A stretch of 60,547 bases of DNA, from positions 1-60,547 of the forward strand of contig JAJPHK010000169.1 in NCBI GenBank assembly GCA_021325315.1, read 5' to 3'. Within the stretch, counting starts at the first letter, position 1. Each line of letters opens with the position of its first letter. The DNA comes from Alphaproteobacteria bacterium. Lineage in GTDB: Bacteria > Pseudomonadota > Alphaproteobacteria > Rhizobiales > Xanthobacteraceae. The notes below the pieces were generated by a model. It saw only the letters and a list, made by a program, of their open reading frames with translations, had not been told where the DNA came from and did not search any database. Both the position numbers and the translations under genes were made by a program. Shown here piece by piece: positions 25,335 through 34,733 of this stretch.

Positions 25335-26276
25335 TTAAGCCGGCGGAGGCGCGGCCGCCGTCGCCGCAGCGGCCGCCTGTGCCGCCTTGCGGTTCGCCGC
25401 CGAAATCAGCGAAGCCACGACTTCGGCGACGCGGAAATTCCACGGGCTCGCCGTATAGCCAAATGTGGAACGAAAGCGTGAACTGTCGAGTTCGCAATTT
25501 AGGCCGCGCTTCGCGGCGGTCGGATACTCCGACAACTTGATCTCGACGACTTTCGGCGTCTTTCCGGTAAACACCGCCTGCCGCTGCACGATTTCGGTTG
25601 CGAATTTGTACCAGCTCGTCGCGCCGTTTCCGGCGAAATGGAAAATGCCCGAGACCTTCGCCTCGGCCGCGAGCTTGCGCGCGGCGACCAGGATCGCTTC
25701 CGCGAGATCGATCGTCGCGGTCGGGCAGCCGATCTGGTCGCCCACCATGCGCAGTTCGTCCCGCTCGCCCGCGAGCTTCATGACGTTCCGGAGAAAATTC
25801 CGCCCGTGCGGCCCGTAAATCCATGAGGTGCGGATGATGAGATGGCGTTGCGCAAGTTCGCGCACCTTCGCCTCGCCCTCCGCCTTGGTGCGGCCATACA
25901 CGCTGATGGGCGAAACCTTGTCGTTCTCGACATAGGGGCGCTTTCTCGTCCCGTCGAACACCTGATCGCAGGAAAGATGAATGAGCGGCACGCCCGCGTT
26001 CGCGCAAGCCGCGGCGAGCACCGCGGGTCCCGTGACATTGACCGCAGCCGCAAGCTCCGGCTCGCGCTCCGCGCGGTCGATCGAAGTGTAGGCCGCGGCG
26101 TTAACCACGGCCGCCGGGCGATGCACGTCGAGCGCGGCGCGGACCGTCACCTCGTTCGTGATGTCGGCTTCCTGCCGCGAAAGCCCCGCAATCGGCACGC
26201 CGCGCGCGCTCGCAAGCGCCACCACTTCCCGGCCGACCTGGCCGCGCGCACCAAAAACGAGAATGGGCCCGTTCAT
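25335..26276 (-). CDS. dTDP-4-dehydrorhamnose reductase-like (RmlD family)
   Basis: This is an NAD(P)H-dependent nucleotide-sugar reductase. The start at MNGPILVFGARGQVG is fixed by the ribosome site GAGGGAACAGG; the longer ORF-track start is upstream of it. Family motifs are AAYTSIDRAEREPELA, LSCDQVFDGTRKRPYVE, and catalytic SVYGRTKAEGE, followed by RTSWIYGPHGRNF. The C terminus carries a low-complexity alanine tail (AAQAAAAATAAAPPPA) not typical of RmlD. No rmlA, rmlB or rmlC lies nearby, so the actual substrate could be another 4-keto sugar. Confidence 0.85.
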   Translation of the reverse strand: MNGPILVFGARGQVGREVVALASARGVPIAGLSRQEADITNEVTVRAALDVHRPAAVVNAAAYTSIDRAEREPELAAAVNVTGPAVLAAACANAGVPLIHLSCDQVFDGTRKRPYVENDKVSPISVYGRTKAEGEAKVRELAQRHLIIRTSWIYGPHGRNFLRNVMKLAGERDELRMVGDQIGCPTATIDLAEAILVAARKLAAEAKVSGIFHFAGNGATSWYKFATEIVQRQAVFTGKTPKVVEIKLSEYPTAAKRGLNCELDSSRFRSTFGYTASPWNFRVAEVVASLISAANRKAAQAAAAATAAAPPPA

Positions 26277-26371
26277 CCTGTTCCCTCGCGGTTCCGCGCC
26301 GCATTTGCCAAGCCGCGCAAGAACCGACATAGAAGCTTCGAATTCGATTGCCCGCAAGCTATGGGGGACAG

Positions 26372-27253
26372 ATGTCCAGAATAAGAAAGGCCATTTTCCC
26401 GGTCGCCGGCCTCGGCACCCGCTTCCTGCCCGCGACCAAGGCGATGCCGAAGGAGATGCTCACGGTCGTCGACCGGCCGCTGATCCAGTATGTGGTGGAC
26501 GAGGCGCGCGAAGCGGGCATCGAGCATTTCATTTTCGTCACCGGCCGCAACAAGGAAGTGATCGAGGATCACTTCGACCGCCAGTTCGAGCTCGAGATGA
26601 CGCTCCGGGAGCGGAACAAAAAGGCGGAACTCGCGCTGCTCGAAGAGGATCTGCCGCAACCGGGCGCCACCAGCTTCATCCGCCAGCAATTGCCGCTCGG
26701 CCTTGGCCACGCCGTCTGGTGCGCGCGCGAAATCGTCGGGCGCGAGCCCTTCGCCCTCCTCCTCCCTGATGTGCTCGTGCAGGCGAAAAAGTCATGCCTC
26801 GCGCAGATGATCGCCACCTACGACAAACTGGATGCGAAAGCGAACCTGATTGCCGTCGAGGAGGTGCCCGAGGACCGCACGCACATGTACGGCGTGGTCG
26901 GCATGGGCGAGCGGAACGGCAATGCCTTCAAGATCACCGGCATGGTCGAGAAGCCCGCGAAGGGCACCGCTCCCTCGAACCGCATCATCACCGGCCGCTA
27001 CGTCTTGCAGCCGGAAATTTTCGATTTTCTCGCAAAACAGGGGCGCGGCGCGGGCGGCGAGATCCAGCTCACCGACGCGATGATCGCGCTCTCCAAAAGC
27101 CAGCCGTTTTACGGCTACGATTTCGAGGGCCGCACTTTCGATTGCGGCTCCAAGATCGGGTTTCTGTCGGCGAATGTCTCCTACGCGCTTGCGCGCGAGG
27201 ATCTCGCGGACGAATTCCGCGGCGAGCTGAACGCACTCCTTGGCAAAAAGTGA
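26372..27253 (+). CDS. galU: UTP-glucose-1-phosphate uridylyltransferase
   Basis: GalU makes UDP-glucose, the substrate of the neighbouring galE and ugd products. The start is the ATG of MSRIRKAIFPVAG, preceded by GGGGGACAG; the ORF track's upstream TTG start is unlikely. Nucleotide-binding AGLGTRFLPATKAMPKEML is the GalU signature, and 'RQQLPLGLGHAVWCAR', 'LLPDVLV' and 'VEKPAKGTAPSNRIITGRYVL' follow in the family order. The length of 293 is normal. Divergent from rmlD-like. Confidence 0.95.
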   Translation: MSRIRKAIFPVAGLGTRFLPATKAMPKEMLTVVDRPLIQYVVDEAREAGIEHFIFVTGRNKEVIEDHFDRQFELEMTLRERNKKAELALLEEDLPQPGATSFIRQQLPLGLGHAVWCAREIVGREPFALLLPDVLVQAKKSCLAQMIATYDKLDAKANLIAVEEVPEDRTHMYGVVGMGERNGNAFKITGMVEKPAKGTAPSNRIITGRYVLQPEIFDFLAKQGRGAGGEIQLTDAMIALSKSQPFYGYDFEGRTFDCGSKIGFLSANVSYALAREDLADEFRGELNALLGKK

Positions 27254-27331
27254 AAGCGAAACGATTGCAGCCATTTCGGCTAGGACATTGACTTTACGGC
27301 AAAAACCGGCTCAATCCCGCGCGCAGCCGCC

Positions 27332-29128
27332 ATGTTGATGGATCGGATCAAATACCGCCTCTCCGGACTTTTCGGTGAGGATGCACGCGCAATCATCCCG
27401 CGGCTTCTCGCCGCGAGCGGCCGCCGTTATGCAGGCCGTTATCTCCTCGCCCTGTTCTTCATGCTGCTGGTCGCGGGTTCCACGTCCTTCTCGGCCTATT
27501 TGATGAAAGACGTGGTGAACAAGATTTTCGTCGAGGGCCGCGAATGGGCGATCTGGGCCTTGGGCGGCACGCTGGTCGCGCTCTCGGCGGTGAAGGGTTT
27601 TTCCGCCTACGGCCAGGCGGTGACCCTCGGCAAGATCGGCACGCGGATCATCGCGGACTATCAGAACCGCCTGTACGATAACCTGCTCAAGCAGGGCATT
27701 CCGTTTTTTGCCGGGCGTCATTCCTCGGAATTTCTCAACCGCCTGAACTCGGGTGCGAACGGCGCCCGTCAAATCCTTCAGATTCTGATCACGACGCTGG
27801 GCCGCGATCTCGTCACGCTCATCGGCCTCGTCGCCGTGATGGTTATTCAGGACGCTCTGCTTGCCTTTATCTGTCTCGTCGCGATGCCGATCGCCGTGAT
27901 GGGCGTCCGCCAGCTCATTCGCCGCACGCGGAATATCGTGAAGCGGCAGTTCATCGGCTCCGGCAAGGTTCTGCAAGCGATGCAGGAGACGATCCAGGGT
28001 ATCCGCGTCGTCAAGGCCTTCACGATGGAAGACGACCTGCGCACGCGCATGCAGGGCCATATCAAGGAGGTCGAGCAAGCTACGAACAAGCTGACGCGCG
28101 TGAGTTCACGTACTACCCCACTGATGGAAATGCTCGGCGGCTTCGCGGTTGCCGGCGCAGTGATGTATGCGGGCCTTGGCGTCCTGAAGGGCGGCCGCAT
28201 GCCGGGCGAATTTTTCTCGGTGATTACCGCCCTCCTCCTTGCCTACGAGCCCGCGAAACGCCTCGCCCGCGTCAATATCGATCTCGCGGCGAACCTCACC
28301 TATGTCCGCTTTCTCTTCGACGTCCTCGACAACAAGCCCGCCGAGGAAGAACCCGCGAACCTGCCGAAGCTCAGGGTGGAGGGCGGCAAGATCGAGTTCC
28401 GCGACGTCGATTTCGGTTATCGTCCCGACGAACCCGTGCTGCGCCGCTTCTCGATGACGGCGGAGCCGGGCGAAACCACGGCGCTTGTCGGCCCTTCCGG
28501 CGCCGGCAAATCCACGATCATGGCGCTCTTGGAGCGTTACTACGATCCGCAATCGGGCTCGATCCTGATCGACGGGCAGGAAATCACGAAGGTGTCGCGC
28601 CGCTCGCTGCGCGATGCGATGGCCTATGTAAGTCAGGAAGTCTTCCTCTTCTCCGGCACGATCCGCGACAACATCGCCTTCGGCCATCCGGAGGCGAAAG
28701 AAAGCGACATCGTCGCTGCAGCGAAGGCGGCGCATGCGCACGATTTCATCATGGGCTTCGGGCCTGGCTACGACACGCAGGTCGGCGAGCACGGCACGCA
28801 GCTTTCGGGCGGCCAGCGTGCGCGCATTTCCATCGCCCGCGCGTTCTTAAAGAACTCTCCTATTCTTCTCCTCGACGAGCCGACGGCGGCGCTCGATTCC
28901 GAATCCGAGGTGATGGTGCAGCGCGCGATCGACGCGCTCAAGGTTTCGCGCACGACGCTGGTGATCGCACACCGCCTGCAAACCGTGCTCGCCGCCAATC
29001 GCATCCTTGTGATCGAGCACGGCAAGATCGTCGAGAGCGGCCGGCATGAAGAGCTGGTCGCGCGCCGCGGCCGCTATTTCGATTTCTACGAAATGCAGTT
29101 TAGCGAGCGGCGGGCGGCCAGCGCCTGA
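27332..29128 (+). CDS. MsbA-like ABC exporter (fused permease/ATPase)
   Basis: This homodimeric exporter has an N-terminal six-helix membrane domain (about 25-330) and a C-terminal ATPase (about 360-590). It has Walker A GPSGAGKST, a Q-loop at YVSQEVFLF, signature LSGGQRARISIARA, Walker B ILLLDEPTAALD and H-loop VIAHRLQT. Its placement between galU and manC suggests export of a lipid-linked saccharide or lipid A-type molecule. The specific cargo is inferred only. A second in-frame ATG lies two codons downstream. Confidence 0.88.
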   Translation: MLMDRIKYRLSGLFGEDARAIIPRLLAASGRRYAGRYLLALFFMLLVAGSTSFSAYLMKDVVNKIFVEGREWAIWALGGTLVALSAVKGFSAYGQAVTLGKIGTRIIADYQNRLYDNLLKQGIPFFAGRHSSEFLNRLNSGANGARQILQILITTLGRDLVTLIGLVAVMVIQDALLAFICLVAMPIAVMGVRQLIRRTRNIVKRQFIGSGKVLQAMQETIQGIRVVKAFTMEDDLRTRMQGHIKEVEQATNKLTRVSSRTTPLMEMLGGFAVAGAVMYAGLGVLKGGRMPGEFFSVITALLLAYEPAKRLARVNIDLAANLTYVRFLFDVLDNKPAEEEPANLPKLRVEGGKIEFRDVDFGYRPDEPVLRRFSMTAEPGETTALVGPSGAGKSTIMALLERYYDPQSGSILIDGQEITKVSRRSLRDAMAYVSQEVFLFSGTIRDNIAFGHPEAKESDIVAAAKAAHAHDFIMGFGPGYDTQVGEHGTQLSGGQRARISIARAFLKNSPILLLDEPTAALDSESEVMVQRAIDALKVSRTTLVIAHRLQTVLAANRILVIEHGKIVESGRHEELVARRGRYFDFYEMQFSERRAASA

Positions 29129-29149
29129 GCCGGTTGCGGGATGACTTGA

Positions 29150-30577
29150 ATGGCGAAATTGATTCACCCGGTCATTCTCTGCGGCGGCGCGGGGACAAGG
29201 CTTTGGCCCGCCTCGCGCGACAGCCGGCCGAAGCAATTCCTGAAGCTGCTCGGGCCGTTTTCGACCTTGCAGGAAACGGTCAGGCGCGTTTCCGATCCGG
29301 CGATATTTGCAAAGCCCCTCATCATCACGAATTACGACTATCGCTTTCTGGTGCGGGAGCAACTTGAGGAAATCGGCGCGGACGCGAAGATCGTACTCGA
29401 GCCCGCGCGCCGCGATTCCGCCCCGGCCATTGCCGCCGCCGCCGAACTTCTCGCCGCCGGCGAACCCGGCGCGTTTATCCTCATGCTTGCCGCCGATCAT
29501 GTCGTCACCGCGCCCGAACGTTTCGTCGAATCCTGCAAGGTCGCGAAAATGGCGGCGGAAGCCGGCCGCATCGTGACCTTCGGCTGCGTGCCGGACTGGC
29601 CCGCGACGGGTTACGGCTATATCAAGCCGGGCGCGGCGCTCGGCGGCGTGAAGGACGCGAGCGAAGTCGAGAAATTCGTCGAGAAGCCCGACGAGAAAGC
29701 CGCTACGCGCTATATCGCCGAGGGCTATCTCTGGAACTCCGGAAACTTTCTGTTCAAAGCCGATACGTTCCTCGGCGAATACGCGGCCTTCGAGCCCGAA
29801 AGCGCCAAGGCCGTGCAGGCGGCGGTGAAAAACGCCGCGACCGACCTCGGCTTTATCTTGCTCGACGAAAAGCCCTTCAAGGCGGCAGTGCAAAAATCGA
29901 TCGACTACGCGGTGATGGAAAAGACCAGGCACGTCGCCGTCGTGCGCGCCGATTTCGGCTGGTCCGATCTCGGAGGCTGGCACGCGGTCTGGAGCCACAC
30001 GGCCCGCGATGCTGATGGAAACGCGCATCGCGGCAAGGTCGTGATGCTGGATACCGGCGATTGCTATATCGCAAGCGACAATAAGCTCGTCGCCGCGCTC
30101 GGCGTGAAGAATCTCGTGGCCGTAATCGAGGACGACGCCGTGCTGATCGCCGACCGCACACGCGCGGAGGACTTGCGCAAACTCGTCGAAGAGCTTCGCA
30201 AGCAAGGCCATGCCGAGGCGAATAACCACGCCCGCGTCCACCGCCCGTGGGGCAATTACCAGAGCCTCGACCGCGGCGACCGCTATCAGGTGAAGCGCAT
30301 CATCGTGAAGCCGGGCGGCCGGCTGTCGCTGCAGAAACACCGGCACCGCGCCGAGCATTGGGTCGTCGTGCGCGGTACCGCGCGCGTCACGATCGGCGAG
30401 GAAGTCCGCGACCTGCACGAAAACGAGTCGGTCTTCGTGCCGCTCGGCTGCAAACACCGGCTGGAGAATCTCGGCAAGATTCCGCTCGAGCTGATCGAGG
30501 TGCAGACCGGCTCCTATCTCGGCGAGGACGACATCGTTCGCATCGAGGACGACTATCGCCGCAAGGACGGCGAATAA
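29150..30577 (+). CDS. manC: Mannose-1-P guanylyltransferase / mannose-6-P isomerase (bifunctional)
   Basis: This makes GDP-mannose for surface polysaccharide. The N-terminal nucleotidyltransferase has CGGAGTRLWPASRDSRPKQF (12-31) and 'FVEKPDEKAA'. The C-terminal cupin (about 370-475) has the type II isomerase motif KPGGRLSLQKHRHRAEHWVVVRG. At 475 residues it is the standard ManC/AlgA/XanB form. It follows the ABC exporter by 21 bases and is probably co-transcribed. No phosphomannomutase gene is adjacent. Confidence 0.95.
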   Translation: MAKLIHPVILCGGAGTRLWPASRDSRPKQFLKLLGPFSTLQETVRRVSDPAIFAKPLIITNYDYRFLVREQLEEIGADAKIVLEPARRDSAPAIAAAAELLAAGEPGAFILMLAADHVVTAPERFVESCKVAKMAAEAGRIVTFGCVPDWPATGYGYIKPGAALGGVKDASEVEKFVEKPDEKAATRYIAEGYLWNSGNFLFKADTFLGEYAAFEPESAKAVQAAVKNAATDLGFILLDEKPFKAAVQKSIDYAVMEKTRHVAVVRADFGWSDLGGWHAVWSHTARDADGNAHRGKVVMLDTGDCYIASDNKLVAALGVKNLVAVIEDDAVLIADRTRAEDLRKLVEELRKQGHAEANNHARVHRPWGNYQSLDRGDRYQVKRIIVKPGGRLSLQKHRHRAEHWVVVRGTARVTIGEEVRDLHENESVFVPLGCKHRLENLGKIPLELIEVQTGSYLGEDDIVRIEDDYRRKDGE

Positions 30578-30580
30578 CTC

Positions 30581-30645
30581 GCCCCCACCTGCTCGCTGCG
30601 CTCGCTTCCTCCCCCGCTTGCGGGGGAGGGATAGGGAGGGGGCAA
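30581..30645. terminator. Bidirectional hairpin between convergent genes
   Basis: The core stem cctcccccgc-tt-gcgggggagg is at 30608-30629. The outer arms are 'gcccccacc' and 'ggagggggc'. It sits between the converging manC and NADPH-dependent FMN reductase stops. It belongs to the same CCCTCCCC repeat type as 13715-13843 and probably serves as a terminator for both strands. Confidence 0.65.
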
Positions 30646-30648
30646 GTC

Positions 30649-31200
30649 TTATGCCTTCACCCGCTCCACGAATTTCGCGAACGCTTCCAACTGCCTCTTC
30701 AGAAAATCCTTCGTCGCCTCGTCCGTCAGCTCGCCCTTTTCGTTGAATTTGGTCTGCGCCATGCCCACGAAAATCTCCGGCGTGTTGAACACGAAGGCGC
30801 CGAGAAACACGAACATCTGCCGCATGTGATATTGCATGCGCGCGCCGCCGAGCGGGCCCTGCGAGGCCGACTGGATCGCGACCGGCTTTTCCTTGAACGG
30901 CTGGTCCTTGAGCCGCGACACCCAGTCAATCGCATTCTTGAGCGCGCCCGGGATCGTATAGTTGTATTCCGGCGAATTGATAATCACCGCGTCCGCCGCG
31001 CGGATCCGGCCGGCGAAATTCGTCACCACTTCGGGGAATTTCCCGTCGGCGTGCAGGTCGGCGACATAAAGCGGAAATTTGTCGATGCCCGAAAGCTCCG
31101 TGAGCTTCATGCCCGAAGGCGCAAGCGAAGGCAGCGCGTTCATCACCATCCGATTGTAGGAGCCCTTGCGAAGGCTGCCGCAAATCGTAACCACGTCCAT
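30649..31200 (-). CDS. NADPH-dependent FMN reductase / flavodoxin-fold quinone reductase
   Basis: This 183-residue flavoprotein belongs to the NADPH-dependent FMN/azo/chromate reductase family. The start at MDVVTICGSLRKGSYNRM is fixed by a strong AAAGGAGA ribosome site; the ORF-track extension is spurious. The FMN phosphate loop is GSLRKGSYN, and the isoalloxazine-binding motif is 'NSPEYNYTIPGALKNAIDW'. It lies downstream of a GST gene on the same strand, so both may serve oxidative or xenobiotic stress. Confidence 0.9.
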   Translation of the reverse strand: MDVVTICGSLRKGSYNRMVMNALPSLAPSGMKLTELSGIDKFPLYVADLHADGKFPEVVTNFAGRIRAADAVIINSPEYNYTIPGALKNAIDWVSRLKDQPFKEKPVAIQSASQGPLGGARMQYHMRQMFVFLGAFVFNTPEIFVGMAQTKFNEKGELTDEATKDFLKRQLEAFAKFVERVKA

Positions 31201-31241
31201 GAAAATCTCCTTTGGTCTTGTCCGGTCGCTCGCCGCTCCGC

Positions 31242-31877
31242 CTACTCCAGCGGAATTTCGACGAATTTCCGGAATTCTTCGTGATTGTCGCGCACGCGCG
31301 AAAGCCACGCGGCGTTGTGCGCGAAATCCGGGCGCGTCGCGAGAAACGGATTCCGCGTCCAGCGGTCGGCGAAAATCGAAAGCGCGATGTCGGCGATCGA
31401 GAACTTCCCGGCGACATATTCCCGATCTTTCAGCCGATGATCGAGAATTTCATATGCACTTGCGGCCTGTTCCACGAGCTTCGCGATTTCCGCCTTGTCC
31501 TGTTTCTCCTCCGGGGTGCGGATCGTGGCGAGAAACACCTTCGTATCCGCGGGCGACAGGGTCGAAAGCGACCAGTCGAGCCAGCGGTTGATGTCGGCGC
31601 GCGTCTTCGGATCCAAAGGATAGAGCGCCTCGCCGCCGTAACGCTCGCACAGATAACGCATGATTGCGTTCGATTCCCACAGCACGAAATCGCCGTCCTC
31701 GAGCGTCGGCACCCGCCCGTTCGGATTGAGCGCGCGGTAGGCGGGCGTATTGACCACGCCGAACTTGCCGCCTGCGTCCACGCGCTCGATATCGAGCTTG
31801 AGCGCATGTGAAACCCACAAAACTTTCTTGACATTGGAGGACGTCACCCTCCCCCAAATTTTGATTTTCCTGCTCAT
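31242..31877 (-). CDS. Glutathione S-transferase family protein
   Basis: The N-terminal thioredoxin-fold domain begins MSRKIKIWGRVTSSNVKKVLW, and a serine (SSN) occupies the usual catalytic position. 'NPNGRVPTLEDGDFVLWESNAIMRYL' gives the cis-Pro and the glutathione gamma-glutamyl-binding E-S pair. The helical C-terminal domain has 'FSIADIALSIFADRW' (N-capping box). The length of 211 is typical. It is 41 bases upstream of the FMN reductase start and probably in one operon. Confidence 0.92.
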   Translation of the reverse strand: MSRKIKIWGRVTSSNVKKVLWVSHALKLDIERVDAGGKFGVVNTPAYRALNPNGRVPTLEDGDFVLWESNAIMRYLCERYGGEALYPLDPKTRADINRWLDWSLSTLSPADTKVFLATIRTPEEKQDKAEIAKLVEQAASAYEILDHRLKDREYVAGKFSIADIALSIFADRWTRNPFLATRPDFAHNAAWLSRVRDNHEEFRKFVEIPLE

Positions 31878-32002
31878 TCAAGCTTTCCTGAATCGGCGCG
31901 CGGGCCCTGTTTTTCTGTGCGGAACACCGTACTCGTTGACCGCCCCGCCCTCTCACCTTACCCTAACGGCAAGCGGCCCGGAACGCTCGCGCAGGGCGAA
32001 AC

Positions 32003-32863
32003 ATGCCGCAGAGAAGCTGCGCTATTGGGGAGGGACTCGCCATTCTCCAGGCTGGATTGCGCACCGTCGCGCCCGCCGAAATCTCAACGGCCGCGCGCGA
32101 TGTCATCAACGTAAAGCGCCTCAGCAAGCAATATGGCGGCGGCGCGGAGCCGATCCTTGCGCTCAAGGACATCGACTTCGCGATCCCCGAAGGCGAATTT
32201 CTTTCGATCGTCGGCCCTTCCGGCTGCGGCAAATCCACGTTGCTCAAAATCCTCGCAGGCCTCATGCCGGCATCCGGCGGCGAAGCTTTGTTGAACGGCA
32301 CGCCAATCGGCGGCCCGCGGCGGGATATCGGCGTCGTGTTCCAGTCGCCGGTGCTCTTCCCCTGGCGAAGCGTGCTCAACAACGTGCTGCTGCCGGCCGA
32401 TGTCCAGCGCCTCGGCCGCACGGTCATGGAAAAGCGCGCTTACGATCTTTTGAGGCTTGTGCATCTGAACGGCTTCGAGCGGCGCTACCCTTGGGAGCTC
32501 TCGGGCGGCATGCAGCAGCGCGTCGCGCTCGTGCGCGCACTCATTCACGATCCGGCGCTCTTGCTCATGGACGAGCCGTTCGGCGCGCTTGACGCCATGA
32601 CACGCGAGCAGATGAATGTTGAACTGCAGCGGCTCTGGATGGAGCGGAAGAAAACGGTCGTCTTTATCACCCACTCCACTGCCGAAGCCGTCTTCCTTGG
32701 CGACCGTGTGATGGTGATGACGCCGCGCCCCGGACAAGTGGGCGATATTTTCCGGGTCGATCTTCCCCGCCCGCGCGGGCTCGAAGTCATGAACACCGAA
32801 AAGTTCGGCGGCTATGTCCGCCGCATTCGCGAGGTGCTGAACGCTGGAGGAGGCCTCGAATGA
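32003..32863 (+). CDS. ABC transporter ATPase, nitrate/sulfonate/taurine type
   Basis: This is the ATP-binding subunit of an SsuB/TauB-like importer. Walker A is GPSGCGKST, the Q-loop lies in GVVFQSPVLFPW, the signature is LSGGMQQRVALVRA, Walker B is LLLMDEPFGALD and the H-loop is VFITHSTAEA. It has about 35 extra residues before the ATPase fold. The permease start overlaps its stop by 4 bases. The three genes form a tight operon ATPase-permease-binding protein. Substrate unknown; the adjacent cysG gives only weak support for a sulfur or nitrogen source. Confidence 0.9.
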   Translation: MPQRSCAIGEGLAILQAGLRTVAPAEISTAARDVINVKRLSKQYGGGAEPILALKDIDFAIPEGEFLSIVGPSGCGKSTLLKILAGLMPASGGEALLNGTPIGGPRRDIGVVFQSPVLFPWRSVLNNVLLPADVQRLGRTVMEKRAYDLLRLVHLNGFERRYPWELSGGMQQRVALVRALIHDPALLLMDEPFGALDAMTREQMNVELQRLWMERKKTVVFITHSTAEAVFLGDRVMVMTPRPGQVGDIFRVDLPRPRGLEVMNTEKFGGYVRRIREVLNAGGGLE

Positions 32864-33669
32864 GATTTGGCGTCACCGGCATGGTTCTGCGCGTGATTCT
32901 GATTTTCGTGTTTCTTCTTTTTTGGGAAGCGGTCGTTCGCTTGTTCGGCATTCCGGCCTTTATCCTGCCGCCGCCCAGCAATGTGCTTCTTGCGCTCTAT
33001 CGCGGTTTCGCGAGCGCCCTTTATGTCGGGCATATCGGCGTGACGCTCGCCGAAACTTTCATGGGTTTTGCACTCGGCTCCGTGCTTGCCTTCTCGCTCG
33101 GGGTTGCGGTCGCTCTCTCCCGCCGCGTCGAATATTATCTCTATCCGTTCATCGTGATGTTTCAGGCGATGCCGAAAGTAGCATTGGCGCCGCTCGTCAT
33201 CATCTGGTTCGGGCTCGGCATCACATCGAAAGTCGTAGCCGCGGCGCTGGTCGCCTTCTTCCCTCTGATGGTGAACACGATCGCGGGCCTGCGCTCCGCC
33301 GACGAAGACCGGGTGAACCTGATGCGCTCGCTCGCCGCTTCGCGCTGGCAGATTTTCTGGATGCTGCAGCTCCCGAATGCGATGCCCTACATTTTCGCGG
33401 GGCTTGAGATTGCGATGATCTTCGCGCTGATCGGCGCGATCGTAGGCGAATTCGTCGGCGCGACCTCCGGCCTCGGCATGCTGATCCAGAGCATGAATTT
33501 CACCATGGATGTCGCGGGCCAGTTTTCCATTCTGCTCATTCTTTCTGCGCTCGGCCTCCTGCTGAACGGACTGGTCGTTACCCTCCGGCGCCGGGTGCTA
33601 TTCTGGGATCAATCGGAAAAAGCGGACGCGGCCGAGCAAGCCGTGGCCGAAAAGGGAGGTGTCTCGTGA
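32860..33669 (+). CDS. ABC transporter permease, SsuC/TauC type
   Basis: This 269-residue inner-membrane subunit has about six membrane helices. The conserved N-terminal 'LFWEAVVRLFGIPAFILPPPSNVL' is typical of SsuC/TauC. The coupling-helix motif 'EDRVNLMRSLAASRWQIFWMLQLPNAMPYIFAGLEIA' is the EAA loop that contacts the ATPase. Its start overlaps the ATPase stop, and its stop overlaps the binding-protein start as GTGA. Confidence 0.9.
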   Translation: MRFGVTGMVLRVILIFVFLLFWEAVVRLFGIPAFILPPPSNVLLALYRGFASALYVGHIGVTLAETFMGFALGSVLAFSLGVAVALSRRVEYYLYPFIVMFQAMPKVALAPLVIIWFGLGITSKVVAAALVAFFPLMVNTIAGLRSADEDRVNLMRSLAASRWQIFWMLQLPNAMPYIFAGLEIAMIFALIGAIVGEFVGATSGLGMLIQSMNFTMDVAGQFSILLILSALGLLLNGLVVTLRRRVLFWDQSEKADAAEQAVAEKGGVS

Positions 33670-34730
33670 AACGTCTTGCTGCCGCCTTGTCGATTTCCGC
33701 CGCGCTTGCTGCTTTCGCGAATCCGGCGAATGCGATCGAAACGGTCCGTGTGGGCTGGTGTGCGAAAACCGTGAGCTCCGCCGCCGCGCCCTTCGCGATC
33801 GCCACCAAAATGGGCTGGTTCGAGAAGGCGGGCATCAAGGTCGAGCTTGTGCCGCTGCCCGGCTCCACCGATTGCGTGAAGGCGGTCGCCACCAAGGATG
33901 TCGACGTATCGCTTCCTTCCGTCGAGCCGCTCGCGATCATCCGGCCGCAAGGCGTGAAAGCAAAAATCTTCTATACCGCCTACCAGGGTAACATTTACGG
34001 GATCGTCGTTCCCGCCGACAGCAAGGTGCAGAAATTCACCGACCTGAAAGGCAAGCGGATCGGCGTGACCTCGATGGCGTCCGCAGGCGTGATCATCGCG
34101 CGCGCGCTCGCGAGCATCAACGGCATAGATCCCGATCGCGACATCACCATCGTGGTCGCGGGCGAAGCCGGGCAAACCGCGGCTCTCGTCAACAGTGGCC
34201 AGCTCGACGCCCTCTCGCAATTCGACACACAATATGCGCTCACCGAAAATGCCGGCGCCAAACTCCGCCGACTCGACGATGCCAACAAGGCCATCGCTCA
34301 CTATCCCGCGAATGGCTTCGTGGTGCTGGAAGACACCCTTGCCAAGAAACGCGCACAAATGGTTGCGCTCGGCAAGGGATACGCCATGGGTGAAGTATAC
34401 GCGTTCGCGAACCCCGAGGCCGCGATCCGCATCTTGTGGGAGGTCTTCCCGCAGACCAAGGCCACAGGTAAGGACGAGGCAACCGCGCTGAAAAACGATC
34501 TCATCACGCTCAAGGCGCGCATGGAGAACTGGAAGCTCTCCGCCGGCGGCGTCACCAAGTGGGGCGAGAACAACGTCTCGAACTACGACGCCTATATCGA
34601 TTTCCTGGTGAAGAACGGCGTCGTGAAACAAAAAGTGCCGGCCGCCGATCTCGTGACGAACGATCTGATCGCCGACATCAACAAATTCGACGAGAGCGAA
34701 ATCCAAAAGCTCGCGAAGAACTACAAGTAA
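33666..34730 (+). CDS. ABC substrate-binding protein, SsuA/THI5-like
   Basis: This periplasmic binding protein is 354 residues with a Sec signal peptide ending near FANPANA. It starts at GTG with a GGGAGG ribosome site. The mature part begins 'IETVRVGWCAKTVSSAAAPFAIATKMGWFEKAGIKVELVP', the NMT1/THI5-like fold used for nitrate, sulfonate, taurine or pyrimidine precursors. An odd feature is Cys in VGWCAKT and CVKAV. The ligand is not deducible. It is the last gene of the importer operon, convergent with cysG 3 bases away. Confidence 0.88.
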   Translation: MKRLAAALSISAALAAFANPANAIETVRVGWCAKTVSSAAAPFAIATKMGWFEKAGIKVELVPLPGSTDCVKAVATKDVDVSLPSVEPLAIIRPQGVKAKIFYTAYQGNIYGIVVPADSKVQKFTDLKGKRIGVTSMASAGVIIARALASINGIDPDRDITIVVAGEAGQTAALVNSGQLDALSQFDTQYALTENAGAKLRRLDDANKAIAHYPANGFVVLEDTLAKKRAQMVALGKGYAMGEVYAFANPEAAIRILWEVFPQTKATGKDEATALKNDLITLKARMENWKLSAGGVTKWGENNVSNYDAYIDFLVKNGVVKQKVPAADLVTNDLIADINKFDESEIQKLAKNYK

Positions 34731-34733
34731 GTT

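Noticed and set aside
28847-30457. 536-residue minus-strand ORF antisense to the MsbA-like exporter and manC
   Set aside because: Both plus-strand genes have intact catalytic motifs; the antisense product has no recognisable domain and shadow-like composition.
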